This document shows positions 35,875 to 44,761 of a stretch of 64,000 bases of DNA, piece after piece. The position numbers and the translations under genes were made by a program. The stretch is from Streptomyces sp. TLI_146 (GTDB lineage Bacteria > Actinomycetota > Actinomycetes > Streptomycetales > Streptomycetaceae). Each line of letters starts with the position of its first letter. Position 1 is the stretch's first letter. A model generated the notes under the pieces. That model saw only the letters and a list, made by a program, of their open reading frames with translations. It searched no databases and had not been told where the DNA came from. The stretch is taken from positions 186,001-250,000 of the forward strand of contig NZ_PJMX01000001.1 of assembly GCF_002846415.1 (NCBI RefSeq), read 5' to 3'.

Positions 35875-36183
35875 GTGCCCAAGCCTTATCCGCAGGAGTT
35901 CCGCGAGGACATCGTGCGGGTCGCGAGGAACCGTGGCCCGGGCGTAACGGTCGAGCAGGTGGCCGCCGACTTCGGAGTGCATGCGATGACGCTGTGGAAA
36001 TGGATGCGTCGCGCGGACATCGACGACGGGACCAAGCCCGGAACGACTAGCCAGGACAACGCGGAACTACGGGAAGCACATCGGCGGATCAAGCTGCTGG
36101 AGCAGGAGAACGAGGTCCTGCGCCGGGCTGCGGCCTACCTGTCACAGGCACACCTGCCGGGAAAAGGATCTACCCGCTCGTGA
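35875..36183 (+). CDS. IS3-family transposase OrfA
   Basis: GTG start after GGGAAGGA. The 102-aa product has an N-terminal HTH_Tnp_1-type motif (YPQEFREDIVRVARNRGPGV and VEQVAADFGVHAMTLWKWMR) and a leucine-zipper-like C-terminus (RIKLLEQENEVLRRAAAYLS). It overlaps OrfB by 4 nt; a frameshift-made OrfAB fusion is usual for the family. Confidence 0.9.
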   Translation: MPKPYPQEFREDIVRVARNRGPGVTVEQVAADFGVHAMTLWKWMRRADIDDGTKPGTTSQDNAELREAHRRIKLLEQENEVLRRAAAYLSQAHLPGKGSTRS

Positions 36184-37037
36184 AAGAGCTGGCCACGGGC
36201 GGAATTCCCATCACGGTCACGTGCAGGGTTCTGAGACTTGCCCGCCAGCCCTACTACCGCTGGCTGGAGCGGCCGGTGACCGATGCCGAGTTCGAGCAGG
36301 CCACACGCGCGAACGCGTTGTTCGACGCTCACCGCGAGGACCCGGAGTTCGGCTACCGATTCCTGGCCGACGAAGCCCGCAGCGTGGGATCCGGCATGGC
36401 CGACCGGACCGCATGGCGGATCTGCCGGGACAACAACTGGTGGAGCGTGTTCGGCAAGAAGCGCGGCAGAAACAAGAAGGCCGGCCCGCCGGTGCACGAC
36501 GACCGCGTCCGCCGAGACTTCACCGCGACCGGACCGAACCGGTTGTGGCTCGCCGATATCACCGAACACGCCACCCGCGAAGGGAAGTTGTATCTCTGCG
36601 CGGTCAAGGACGTCTTCAGTAAGAGGATCGTGGGCTACTCCCTCGATGAGCGGATGAGGTCCCGCCTGGCCGTCACAGCCCTCAACAACGCTGTCGCCCG
36701 GCGTGGACACGTCGACGGGTGCATTCTGCACAGCGATCGCGGGTCGCAGTTCCGGTCACGGAAGTTCGTCCGGGCCCTCGACCGGCACGGGATCGTCGGC
36801 TCGATAGGAAGGGTCGGGGCGGCAGGCGACAACGCGGCCATGGAGTCCTTCTTCAGCCTGCTGCAGAAGAACGTCCTCGACCGCCGATCGTGGGCCACCC
36901 GCGAGGAACTGCGGATCGCAATCGTGACCTGGATCGAGAGGACCTACCACCGGCGCCGCAGACAAGCCTCGCTCGGTCGGCTGACCCCCGTCGAGTTCGA
37001 GACCGTCATGACCCCACCGGCCCTCCAGGCCGCGTGA
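36180..37037 (+). CDS. IS3-family transposase OrfB (DDE integrase core)
   Basis: The 285-aa frame carries HTH_21 (ALFDAHREDPEFGYRFLADE) and the rve core. First catalytic D is in LWLADITEH, second in CILHSDRGSQF, and E in DNAAMESFFSLLQKNVLDR. C-terminal SLGRLTPVEFE is intact. All three catalytic residues are present, so it is likely active. Confidence 0.92.
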   Translation: MKELATGGIPITVTCRVLRLARQPYYRWLERPVTDAEFEQATRANALFDAHREDPEFGYRFLADEARSVGSGMADRTAWRICRDNNWWSVFGKKRGRNKKAGPPVHDDRVRRDFTATGPNRLWLADITEHATREGKLYLCAVKDVFSKRIVGYSLDERMRSRLAVTALNNAVARRGHVDGCILHSDRGSQFRSRKFVRALDRHGIVGSIGRVGAAGDNAAMESFFSLLQKNVLDRRSWATREELRIAIVTWIERTYHRRRRQASLGRLTPVEFETVMTPPALQAA

Positions 37038-37073
37038 CCGAACCTGTCACCCAAACCTGCACCAGACCCACCC

Positions 37074-38166
37074 TCTAGGTGTATTGCCGCGTAGCGTTGT
37101 TGATGCGGGTGATGGGTGGTTGGCCGTTGAGTGCGGTGTGGCATCGGTGGTGGTTGTAGGTGTGGAGGAAGTCTGCCAGGGCTTGGGTGCGTTCGGTGTT
37201 GCTGGTGTAGGGCTTGAGGTAGGCCCATTCATCGAGCAGGGTGCGGTTGAAGCGTTCGACCTTCCCGTTGGTCTGCGGGCGGTAGGGGCGGATGCGCTTG
37301 TGGGTGATGCCCGCCGTGGCCAGGCTCTGGGCGAAGAGCTTGGACTTGTAGCAGGAGCCGTTGTCGGTCAGGACCCGTTCGACGGTGATGCCGTGACGGG
37401 TGAAGAACGTGTGGGCCCGCTGCCAGAAGGCAACGGCGGTTTCTTGGCGTTCGTCCGTCAGGACTTCGCTGTAGGCGAGGCGGGAGTGGTCGTCGACCGC
37501 GGAGTGGATGTAGCTGTAGCCGATCACCGGCTTGCAGTTCTTTCGCCGGCCGGTGGTGGCGAGTTTGTTGTCCATCGCCTCACGTCGGTCCATGATCCGG
37601 TGGCCGCCGCCGTCGGGGATGTTGCCGAGTTTCTTGATGTCGACGTGGACGACTTCGCCCGGCCGGTCGCGTTCGTAGCGCCGGATCGGCTCGCCGGTCG
37701 GCCGGTCCAGCCAGGCCAGGCGGTTCAGGCCGTGCCGGACCAGCACCCGGTGGACGGTCGAGGCGGGAAGGCCGAGGATCGGCCCGATCCGTGCCGGGCC
37801 GAGTTTGCGGTCCTGCCGCAGTCGGCACACCTCGTCCTCGAGGGCGGGCGGAGTGCGGCGGGGGGTGGTCCAGGGCCGGCTGGACCGGTCGTGCAGCCCT
37901 TCCTCGCCCTCCGCCCGCCGTTGGTTCACCCACTTGTGGGCGGTGGCCCGCGAGATGCCCATTTCGGCGGCCAAGTGCGCGACGGGACGGCCCGAATCGA
38001 CACGTTGAACCAGCAGTCGTCTGCCGTGAAGGGTCAGCCGGGCGTTACGGTGGGACACGAAGGCCTCCGTGCGGTGTGTTCCTAGACAGCTCCCACCACA
38101 CCGGAGGTCTTCGCCATGTTCAAGACCCCACACGTGTCAACAACGCTCGTGATCAATACACCTAGA
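37074..38166 (-). mobile_element. IS481-family insertion sequence, apparently intact
   Basis: Ends TCTAGGTGTATTG (37074-) and CAATACACCTAGA (-38166) are inverted repeats extended inward by GCGTTGTTGA. The 1.09-kb element holds a single transposase whose stop lies in the left terminal repeat. It inserted only about 20 bp from the IS3 right end. A truncated second copy is at about 44349-44628. Confidence 0.88.
37075..38058 (-). CDS. IS481-family transposase
   Basis: GTG start at 38058 with CGGAGG upstream. The 327-aa protein has an N-terminal HTH (RLLVQRVDSGRPVAHLAAEM and GISRATAHKWVNQRRAEGEE), then the rve core: D in VVHVDIKKLG, D in RVLTDNGSCYKS and E in TNGKVERFNRTLLDEWAY. The C-terminal NHHRCHTALNGQPPITRINN is typical of IS481. 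Intact. Confidence 0.92.
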   Translation of the reverse strand: MSHRNARLTLHGRRLLVQRVDSGRPVAHLAAEMGISRATAHKWVNQRRAEGEEGLHDRSSRPWTTPRRTPPALEDEVCRLRQDRKLGPARIGPILGLPASTVHRVLVRHGLNRLAWLDRPTGEPIRRYERDRPGEVVHVDIKKLGNIPDGGGHRIMDRREAMDNKLATTGRRKNCKPVIGYSYIHSAVDDHSRLAYSEVLTDERQETAVAFWQRAHTFFTRHGITVERVLTDNGSCYKSKLFAQSLATAGITHKRIRPYRPQTNGKVERFNRTLLDEWAYLKPYTSNTERTQALADFLHTYNHHRCHTALNGQPPITRINNATRQYT

Positions 38167-38256
38167 AGACGGCACACATCCCACGGTCACTGCACTCGCC
38201 GGGGCGGGTGGGGCAGGGCCACCCGGCTGGCAGTGCCGGCGCATCGCTGGCGGGCA

Positions 38257-38480
38257 TGGACAAGAACCACCGGCTGAGTAAGCTCCTGCGGGCTTGACGC
38301 GCGCTGGTGCACCCCGAGGACCACGGGATGCCCGCGGGAAAGCGCCGCACCCCTGGTCTGCGCCGGGAGGAGGTCGCCGTCCTCGCCTGGGTGAGCACCG
38401 ACTACTACGTGCGGTTGGAACAGGGAGTCGAACGCAATCCCTCACTTCAGGTCCAAAGGGCCCTGGCGGCCGCGCCCAAT
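38257..38480 (+). pseudogene. Broken XRE-family regulator fragment (MmyB-like)
   Basis: From ATG 38257 the frame reads MDKNHRLSKLLRA, a TGA stop, then RALVHPEDHGMPAGKRR, TPGLRREEVAVLAWVSTDYY and VRLEQGVERNPSLQVQRALA. This is the N-terminal HTH of MmyB-like XRE regulators. The stop replaces an arginine codon (CGA to TGA) and the ligand-binding C-terminal domain is missing, so the gene is inactive. It lies 90 bp beyond the IS481 right end. Confidence 0.75.
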
Positions 38481-38715
38481 CCCCCACCAGGCGGGCGCCC
38501 CTGGGCCGGTGCCCGGGAGTACGCCGACGCACACCATTGCCGTACCTGGAAACGGCACCCTTCCTCAGCAGCCGTCCACGGCCCGGCCAACTTCTCTACC
38601 AACAACCTCAGATGCATCGTAGAGACACCCGTAAACAACGGATTTGCCAACACCGGCCGTTCAAGCATGCCCCTCATGACCAGGGCATGCCCGCCCGCTA
38701 CCACGCGCCCACTCA

Positions 38716-39444
38716 TCAGGGGTTCGGCCCCATGCTGTCGTCGGTGCCGTGGGCGCGTTTAAGGACGGCGCGCAGTACAGGACGGCGTCGAGTCTGCGCG
38801 GTTCCCGAGACGGTGTCATGATCCCGTTCTGCGGCCTCCGCCTCCGCTACGTAGTTCGGGTCGGTTGTGGGGATGCGCGCGCCCGGGCGAGCGGTGACTT
38901 TGTACCGGGATTCCGCTGCGCGGGATGCAGGCCAGGCCTGGATGAGATGCCGCTCCTGCAGCGCCGGATCTTCGCAGGAGGCAGTATCGCGGCCGACGGC
39001 GTGGAATCTGAATCGCCACCACCGGAAATGCTCTGGTCCACCCAGCAGTGGGACACTCACCACGTCGTCGGTGATCGCATCACCGGCCATCGGGCCCAGG
39101 CCGGGGAAGAACAGACTCACCTCGACAACATCATCCCAGCCGTCAACATCGAGTGGTGGCTCGGAGAGGGATACAGCGAAGACGACCTCTACCTCACCGT
39201 AGGGAGCGCCCGTAATCACCGCGGCGTAGGTTCCCTCGGCGTTGACGGAGACCAGCCCGTTGCCCGTGAGACGCTCGGCGATCTGCCGCGACGGAGGCTC
39301 GGCGTCGGTGTTGAACAGCGCATATTGGTGATGCGAGACACTGACCTGCACGGTTCGGTCCGCCTTCACCCTAAACTCCCTGCGATCATTCACCGGGTTA
39401 CGCGAAGGCCCTGCGACAGAAGCGTCCGCAGGGCCCGCGACCAT
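38716..39444 (-). CDS. Hypothetical protein downstream of secreted nuclease (possible immunity protein)
   Basis: ATG 39444 lies 14 nt after the nuclease stop; the upstream sequence has only a weak ribosome-binding site, suggesting coupling. The 242-aa product has no signal peptide and is acidic with beta-rich segments (EFRVKADRTVQVSVSHHQYA; EGTYAAVITGAPYGEVEVVF). No family recognised. Same-operon position directly after a secreted DNase suggests an immunity or accessory role, but Streptomyces NucA-type nucleases often lack one, so this is tentative. Confidence 0.65.
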   Translation of the reverse strand: MVAGPADASVAGPSRNPVNDRREFRVKADRTVQVSVSHHQYALFNTDAEPPSRQIAERLTGNGLVSVNAEGTYAAVITGAPYGEVEVVFAVSLSEPPLDVDGWDDVVEVSLFFPGLGPMAGDAITDDVVSVPLLGGPEHFRWWRFRFHAVGRDTASCEDPALQERHLIQAWPASRAAESRYKVTARPGARIPTTDPNYVAEAEAAERDHDTVSGTAQTRRRPVLRAVLKRAHGTDDSMGPNP

Positions 39445-39458
39445 GCTGACGTCCAGAG

Positions 39459-40478
39459 TCAGACTTGCACCCAGAAGGCGTCATTGTCCAAAAGACGCTG
39501 CTGCTTCTGGAACGCGTTGATGCGGCCGCCCTGAGCGTCCTGTTCATCGGCGGGCACCCAGGCGATCCCCCGACTGCTGGCCGGCAGAGCTGTGCCGCCT
39601 TCCTTGGTGGTGGCGAAGGGATACTCGTCGCATGACAGGTTCGGGGCCGGCGGGGCCTGACCGCCGCAGACCGCTCGCCGGTTGGCGTCGGCCTTCGTGC
39701 GGTCGGCCTCCCGATGCAGCGGAAGGCCGGAACCTTGCCTCCCGTAACCTCCCCTGGCCTGGACGGTACGGATGTTCGTCGCGATCCACTTCAGGCTCTT
39801 CATCGTCATCAGCGTCGGTGTGTACGCAGGGAAGACGCAGCCGGCTCGCTGGGTCCGGCGGGTGTTGTCCCGGCTCCAGAACGTATCGTCACAGCGGAAG
39901 GACTCCGATGCGTAGGTGCTCTGGTCTATGGAGTATCCACCGGGCTTGGTGAAGGTCAGAGTGTAGCTCGCGTTCGTTGTGTCCCGCTGGTGCTTGGCCA
40001 CCGTCTCCGTGTAGTAGACCTTGCCGGAGATGTCCCGGGCTCCCAGGACACGCTGCTGCGGGAATCTGTTGACGGTTGTGCATGTCCCGCCACAGGTCGC
40101 CGCGAGTCCCACACGGATGCCGTTTGCATCCCTGTACAGGTGGACGTCAGTGATCTTGATGGTCTCCGACCACTTGAGTGACTTGGTGTTCAACTTCATC
40201 TGATGCGTCACGTTGAAGGAGAACAGGCCTACTAGACGTGCGCCGTTGAACACGTACCCGATCGCTTCCTGCACGATGCAGGATTCGTTCCGGCTGAAGT
40301 TGGACCTGCCCGCCGCACACGCCACGTTGGCCTGCTGCACAGCGGTGACTTCACTGACACTGCTTCGGATCGACAAGGCCGTGGCGGGCGCTGCCTGGGC
40401 CGGGGCGATCACTGACCCGGCCAGGGCGAACGCCGCTACTAGGGCGATCACGATGGGGCGTAACTCAAGGCGTCTCAC
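39459..40478 (-). CDS. Secreted NucA/NucB-type deoxyribonuclease-like protein
   Basis: GTG start at 40478 overlaps the stop of the upstream 32-aa ORF (GTGA). The 339-aa precursor has a signal peptide (MRRLELRPIVIALVAAFALA, cleavage about AQA-AP). A beta-rich central region with several cysteine pairs follows. The C-terminal DNase_NucA_NucB domain carries the catalytic-region motif NLSCDEYPFATTKEGG (about residue 285) and VPADEQDAQGG. The size is larger than Bacillus NucB because of the N-terminal domain, which could be a binding or prodomain. It probably degrades extracellular DNA. Confidence 0.85.
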   Translation of the reverse strand: MRRLELRPIVIALVAAFALAGSVIAPAQAAPATALSIRSSVSEVTAVQQANVACAAGRSNFSRNESCIVQEAIGYVFNGARLVGLFSFNVTHQMKLNTKSLKWSETIKITDVHLYRDANGIRVGLAATCGGTCTTVNRFPQQRVLGARDISGKVYYTETVAKHQRDTTNASYTLTFTKPGGYSIDQSTYASESFRCDDTFWSRDNTRRTQRAGCVFPAYTPTLMTMKSLKWIATNIRTVQARGGYGRQGSGLPLHREADRTKADANRRAVCGGQAPPAPNLSCDEYPFATTKEGGTALPASSRGIAWVPADEQDAQGGRINAFQKQQRLLDNDAFWVQV

Positions 40479-40570
40479 GTCGCTTCCCCCTTAGCGACCG
40501 CCGCCTGGGTCTTTATACTCATCGCCGTTGCAGCGAGTGCAGTGGCTCCCAGGGCCATTCTGCGTTTCAT
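40475..40570 (-). CDS. 32-aa ORF translationally coupled to the secreted nuclease
   Basis: ATG 40570 is preceded by GAGGGAGGA, the best ribosome-binding site in the operon. The peptide MKRRMALGATALAATAMSIK then TQAAVAKGEAT is basic then hydrophobic, like a degenerate signal sequence. Its TGA overlaps the GTG start of the nuclease by one reading step (GTGA). It may simply deliver ribosomes to the weak nuclease start, or be a secreted peptide. Confidence 0.6.
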   Translation of the reverse strand: MKRRMALGATALAATAMSIKTQAAVAKGEAT

Positions 40571-40804
40571 CGTCTTGGTCCTCCCTCTCAGAGACAACCG
40601 CCGGGGCCGCGTGCCTGTTTCGGTTCTGCGCAGCCTTGAGTGCCTACGCTGGTGAGGCTGCCGGGCGGGCCTGAGTCCCGCGTGCGGCTGGCCTGCGCCC
40701 AGAATGGCGAGGGTGATGGCACCCGTACTTGGCATTGCGTGCACAGTGGTTGTCGATTCGTGCACGCCGTCGGCAACGGGTTTCTGCAGTTCGTCGCGGT
40801 GGCC

Positions 40805-41056
40805 CTCTCCCAGTGACCTGAGTTGCTGATGCGTCGGCAGTAGCTGGCGAGGCTGCCGAGGATCTAATCGGCGGTCTTGTGCCAGACGTATGGGCGGGGG
40901 TTGGTGTTCCAGTCCTTGATCCAGCACGGATGTCGCGCCCCAGTGCGGGGACGGAACGGTGCACGCTGCGGTAGAGCTTCTTGCAGGTGAGCTCGGCGAA
41001 CCACCGCTCGACCAGGTTCAGCCAGGATCCGGCCGGGGTGGAGTGCAGGTGGAAGC
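40805..41056 (-). pseudogene. C-terminal remnant of an IS630-family transposase
   Basis: The minus strand reads HSTPAGSWLNLVERWFAELT with the catalytic glutamate of the DDE triad, then CKKLYRSVHRSVPALGRDIR. After a one-base deletion it continues WIKDWNTNPRPYVWHKTAD. A TAG stop stands where the family has E, before ILGSLASYCRRISNSGH. One frameshift and one nonsense change make it dead. Its N-terminal side is joined directly to the racP fragment. Confidence 0.8.
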
Positions 41057-41059
41057 GGG

Positions 41060-41367
41060 GCGATCAGATGGCGGATCTCGGTGAGCTTGGCGTGCACCAC
41101 CCGCACCTCGTACTCCTGCAACTCATCCGGATCCGACGTGAACTGGTACCCATCGGCCCGGGAGAACCGCAGAGGAGCCCACCCCATCCGCGCGGCCTCA
41201 TCGCGCAGCATCGCCAGGCCCGAGCGGAGCTGGCTGCGCGTACCCTCCGTCGCACGCATGAGCTGCGGCAGCTCCAAGCCCGCGGGCCTGGCTTCCATGA
41301 GCGTCCTGCGGATCGCCTCGGCATGCCCCCGCGCCGCATCCCCCCGGTGCCGGGAGCGGCCTGGCAT
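41060..41367 (-). pseudogene. racP: racP-like gene, 3' truncated
   Basis: ATG 41367 gives MPGRSRHRGDAARGHAEAIR, LELPQLMRATEGTRSQLRSG and YQFTSDPDELQEYEVRVVHA, matching the RacP family found on Streptomyces plasmids and integrative elements. After about TEIRHLI the sequence enters the IS630 remnant, so the C-terminal 20-40 residues are lost. Function of RacP is not established; its presence suggests the region derives from a conjugative or integrative element. Confidence 0.65.
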
Positions 41368-41557
41368 GGCTACTCGCCCCGCAGCAGCCGGGCCAGTTCC
41401 TCGTCCGGCGCCCACCTCGTCGCCCCCGTCCGCTCCGGCGCCAGGGTCGAGAACGGCGTCCTGGTCGAACGCGAGGAGGCCGCCGCGGCCTGATCAGGTG
41501 ACAGCCCCGGGGGGAAAGCAGTTGCCGCGCGCCGGGCGCCCTGCTCGAATCGCCCCC

Positions 41558-42160
41558 GTGGACACCTACTTGGAAACAGGTCGCATGACGCTTCGCCGCT
41601 TCAGCGAGGCAGACGTCGACGACTTGGCCGCCTTGCACGGTCACCCCGACGTCATGCGGCACATCGACAACGGCCGTCCCTTGCCCAGGGCAGTCGTCGT
41701 GCAGCAGCAGCTCCCGCGCATCCTGCGCGAGTACGACGATCTCCCGAGCGGACAGGGCTGCTTCGTTGCGGCGGAGAAGTCGTCCGGGAAATTCCTCGGG
41801 TGGCTCTCACTGCGACCCGCGGCGAGCGTCGGCCTGAACGGCGGAACGGAGCTGGGCTACCGCATGCTTCCCTCCGTCTGGGGCCTGGGCTATGCCACCG
41901 AAGGCGCGCGGGCACTGGTGCATCACGCGTTCGCCGAGCTGGAGGCGGACCTGATCGTGGCCACCACGATGACGGTCAACGCCGCCTCCCGGCGCGTCAT
42001 GGAAAAGGCGGGGTTGTCCTTGATCCGCACATTCTTCGAGGAATGGCCGGAATACATCGACGGGGCTGAGCACGGTGATGTGGAGTACGCGATCACCCGC
42101 GAGACCTGGGCTCAGCAGCGCGACCAGCAGTCATCACCAGAGCCGATCCACAGGTCTTGA
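41558..42160 (+). CDS. GNAT-family N-acetyltransferase (RimJ/RimL type)
   Basis: GTG start at 41558 (or ATG 41585). The approximately 200-aa protein has TGRMTLRRFSEADVDDLAAL at the N-terminus. FLGWLSLRP follows, then the acetyl-CoA binding region ELGYRMLPSVWGLGYATEGA and ALVHHAFAELEADLIVATTM, then VNAASRRVMEKAGLSLI. Layout is typical for enzymes acetylating an amine on a peptide, protein or small molecule; substrate unknown. Stands alone, after the racP remnant on the opposite strand. Confidence 0.88.
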   Translation: MDTYLETGRMTLRRFSEADVDDLAALHGHPDVMRHIDNGRPLPRAVVVQQQLPRILREYDDLPSGQGCFVAAEKSSGKFLGWLSLRPAASVGLNGGTELGYRMLPSVWGLGYATEGARALVHHAFAELEADLIVATTMTVNAASRRVMEKAGLSLIRTFFEEWPEYIDGAEHGDVEYAITRETWAQQRDQQSSPEPIHRS

Positions 42161-42344
42161 CAATAGCTCCCGCCGAACCACTACGGCACGTTTCCAGCCA
42201 GCGGCCGTCCTCGATGGGGAGCAGTGTTGCCCCCTGGCCCGGGCTGCGCGAGCGAGGGTGGGGCTGGATGCTGACAAGGGGAGAACGCTTCGGTGCCAGG
42301 CGGCGCCTGGAAGACCCTGGTGGCATGGACCATCCCGGAGTCGA

Positions 42345-42644
42345 CGCTCTCCTCATGGACGTCGGGCAGTCCGAGGTTCGTGAGGGGGCGGTGCACCAGG
42401 TGTCCGTACCCGATGGTTGTTCGGTGTCGTCGAGGAACCAGCGGATCGCACTGTCGGGCATGTGGACGCCGGTGCAGTCGGTGGCGGTGGCGGTGGCCCA
42501 CAGCCGCACGGGGCTGCCGGCGGGGACGGAGAGGTCGGCGCGCGGCCACAGTACGGCGGCGTCGGGTGGGCGGCGGGGTATCTCGACGGGTACCGCCGGG
42601 GAGTGCGCGGTGTGGAAGCCGTACCACCCCGTGCCCCTCGCCAC
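42345..42644 (-). pseudogene. Possible remnant of an Ig-like/secreted-enzyme domain
   Basis: One minus-strand frame reads GTGWYGFHTAHSPAVPVEIP and SVPAGSPVRLWATATATDCT, then MPDSAIRWFLDDTEQ; the last part resembles an Ig-like beta-sandwich. After about 42390 the coding character moves to another frame (EPRTARRP). No start or full domain exists, so it is at best a decayed fragment. Confidence 0.3.
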
Positions 42645-42829
42645 CGTCTCGCAACTGGCAGGTGCCCGCCCTGGCGGGTACGGCGGCGGCCGTACTGCAC
42701 ACCCGTCACAAGACCGGGGCCGCCTCCCGCACGCTCCCTACCGGCGCAGGCCGGCAGGGAACTTAAGCAGCCGGGGAATGAGTAGCTGAACCCATGCGGC
42801 GCAGCCGGGCACGGCATGACGATGGGCAC

Positions 42830-43330
42830 ATGACCAATGTCAACGCCGTGACACGAACCCGCGCTCCCCTGGGCACCCTGGCCGCCGCAGTCGTTCTGGT
42901 CGCCGCCGTGCCCGTCGCCACGTGGTGGCTGACCGGGCAGCAGAACGCGCAAGGATTCGCGCCGTCCGAGCTGGACTACGCCGTTCGTCCCCTCGCCCTC
43001 GGGCCGGGGCTCGAAACGGCATTGGGCGCAGTCGCACTGGCGTTGGCCGGCGTTTCGGCGGGGGCCCTGTTGCGCGCCTCCTGGCAGGAGCGGTTCGACC
43101 CACGCTGGTGGCAGGTCGTCCTGCCGCTACTCGCCGCTGGAATGCTGCTCGGCGTGGGCTGGCGGATCCTCACGGCTGGGGTTATCGGCGCCAACATCGG
43201 CGCGGGCTTCGTCGTCCTGCTCGGGGACCCCGCCGTCGCCGCGCTGGTGCTCTGGGCAGTGGGCTGCGGGCTGGGGCTGCGCTTCTCAAAGGCGGCCCCC
43301 ACCCGCACCCGCACCCGCCCGACCCCTTAA
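42830..43330 (+). CDS. Four-helix membrane protein
   Basis: ATG 42830 chosen (ATG 42794 possible); GATGGG precedes it. The approximately 166-aa protein has hydrophobic helices at about residues 14-34 (LAAAVVLVAAVPVATWW), 58-80 (ETALGAVALALAGVSAGALL), 95-115 and 125-145. Loops are short and a basic C-terminus faces the cytoplasm. No family recognised. Confidence 0.7.
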   Translation: MTNVNAVTRTRAPLGTLAAAVVLVAAVPVATWWLTGQQNAQGFAPSELDYAVRPLALGPGLETALGAVALALAGVSAGALLRASWQERFDPRWWQVVLPLLAAGMLLGVGWRILTAGVIGANIGAGFVVLLGDPAVAALVLWAVGCGLGLRFSKAAPTRTRTRPTP

Positions 43331-44219
43331 CACCTTCGGCACCAAAGCAGGACGCCTCCACAGACTGCCACCTGGCCGACCACCCACACAGCCGATCCCG
43401 ACCCCACCACGGACACCATGACGACCGACGGGGGGACACGCCAGGGAATGGATCACTGTGATGACCTGTGACCTCGGCCTGGCTGAAACGTAGTGCCAGA
43501 CTGCCCCCTGACTCAGCGCCACAGACCGAACCTTCACCACCCCGGCACCGGCATCATTGCCCGACGTTCCCCTCTCTCCAGAGGCCGCAGACCAGGTCGG
43601 CACGACGGTCGGTGAACAGCCCGAGCGCAATTCGGTACTCGATGAAAGTAGATCTCGCAGCAAAGACAAGCAGCAGAGGGCCAGGGGCTTCCAGAGCCCA
43701 TCGCGGGTCTACCTGCTGGAGGCTATCGCCGCAGCCCCTCCCCTCCCCCTGGAAGCGCGGCGTCTTTTCACCGAATCGACAGGGCTCGATAGTGCGCGGG
43801 TCGACAGCTTCGCCGGGGGCGCCCTGCTGGCAGAAGCCATCAGGTTCGCTGTCGCGGTCGGGCAGCAGGAGGAAGAAGACCCGGCGTAGCTGGAGGCCGC
43901 TGTCGGGGTCGGCTTCGGCCTCGGGGGCCTGACCGCCTCTTACTCCCGCTGGTTCGGCCCGCAGGCCAGATCAGCCAGATCGACACGGCAGCGTCCGGCG
44001 CCCAGGACGTGTTGTTGGGGCTGTCAACAGCACGTCCTGCCCCGGAGGGGATGCTTCCTCGTCATCACTCACTGGCAACGGACGGACCGTGCCAGATCGT
44101 GTCCCTTGTCGTGGTGTAAGCGATCTACGAGTGGGAGTGCGCGGGCGTGTGCCCGGGGCGCACACCTGATGTGGGTTGCTGCTCCCTGACGACAAGGCGG
44201 GCCACCGTGTAACTCTCCC
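43331..44219. other. Gene-poor region
   Basis: About 890 bp. The only plausible frame is 43557-43889 (plus), a 110-aa polypeptide with a helical part (VYLLEAIAAAPPLPLEARRL) starting at TTG without a good ribosome-binding site; probability low. The long minus-strand frame that crosses it is arginine-rich and overlaps the tetR gene antiparallel, so it is rejected. Confidence 0.3.
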
Positions 44220-44352
44220 CTCTTTGTACTTGAGCTGTCGGAACCCGGGATGGCCACAGGGTTTGTTCTCGTGGCCGTGGCGCTGCCGCGAGCGGCGCTC
44301 CTGCTTCCTGCGGGAGTGCTGGTCGACCGCCTCGGTCCCTCCCGTGTCGCGT
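44220..44352 (+). pseudogene. Fragment of an MFS exporter, paralogous to the gene at 54901-56157
   Basis: Plus-strand translation reads LFVLELSEPGMATGFVLVAV and ALPRAALLLPAGVLVDRLGP, nearly identical to residues about 41-82 of the MFS gene at the other end of the window (ELSQPGIATGLVLVAV; VDRIGPARV). By eye the DNA is close to 88% identical over about 125 bp. It has no start and runs straight into an IS481 fragment after SRVA. Confidence 0.8.
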
Positions 44353-44628
44353 GTGGGGTCTTGAACATGGCGAAGACCTCCGGTGTGGTGGGAGCTGTCT
44401 AGGAACACACCGCACGGAGGTCTCCGTGTCCCACCGTAACGCCCGGCTGACCCTTCACGGCAGACGCCTGCTGGTTCAACGTGTCGATTCGGGCCGTCCC
44501 GTCGCGCACTTGGCCGCCGAAATGGGCATCTCGCGGGCCACCGGCCACAAGTGGGTGAACCAACGGCGGGCGGAGGGCGAGGAAGGGCTGCACGACCAGT
44601 CCGGCCGGCCCTGGACCACCCCCCGCGC
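44349..44628 (+). pseudogene. 5' fragment of an IS481 element
   Basis: The sequence repeats the promoter side and first 75 or so codons of the IS481 transposase at 37075-38058 (SHRNARLTLHGRRLLVQRVD; SRATGHKWVNQRRAEGEEGL) with a few changes. It lacks the terminal repeat on the left and the catalytic core on the right. It is a truncated, inactive copy in inverted orientation relative to the intact element. Confidence 0.85.
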
Positions 44629-44761
44629 CCTCGTGGATGCCCCTGGACATGCCACTGCCCGCCCCTGTCGAACGGGTTTCCATCGGCCGCGCAGGATCCC
44701 CACGGCGTACTCGACACGGCTGATGGAGCAGGCCGAGACCGGCGAATCGGCGGGGCGGGAG

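Larger units (their letters stand above)
35822..37053 (+). mobile_element. IS3-family insertion sequence, apparently intact
   Basis: The left end CGGGTGACA (35822-35830) pairs with TGTCACCCA (37045-37053). The roughly 1.23-kb element carries two overlapping transposase frames. A decayed partial copy is found at 51369-51962. Confidence 0.85.

Noticed and set aside
42093..42644. 184-aa minus-strand gene
   Set aside because: Only about 90 residues look coding and the signal switches frame; listed as a weak remnant.
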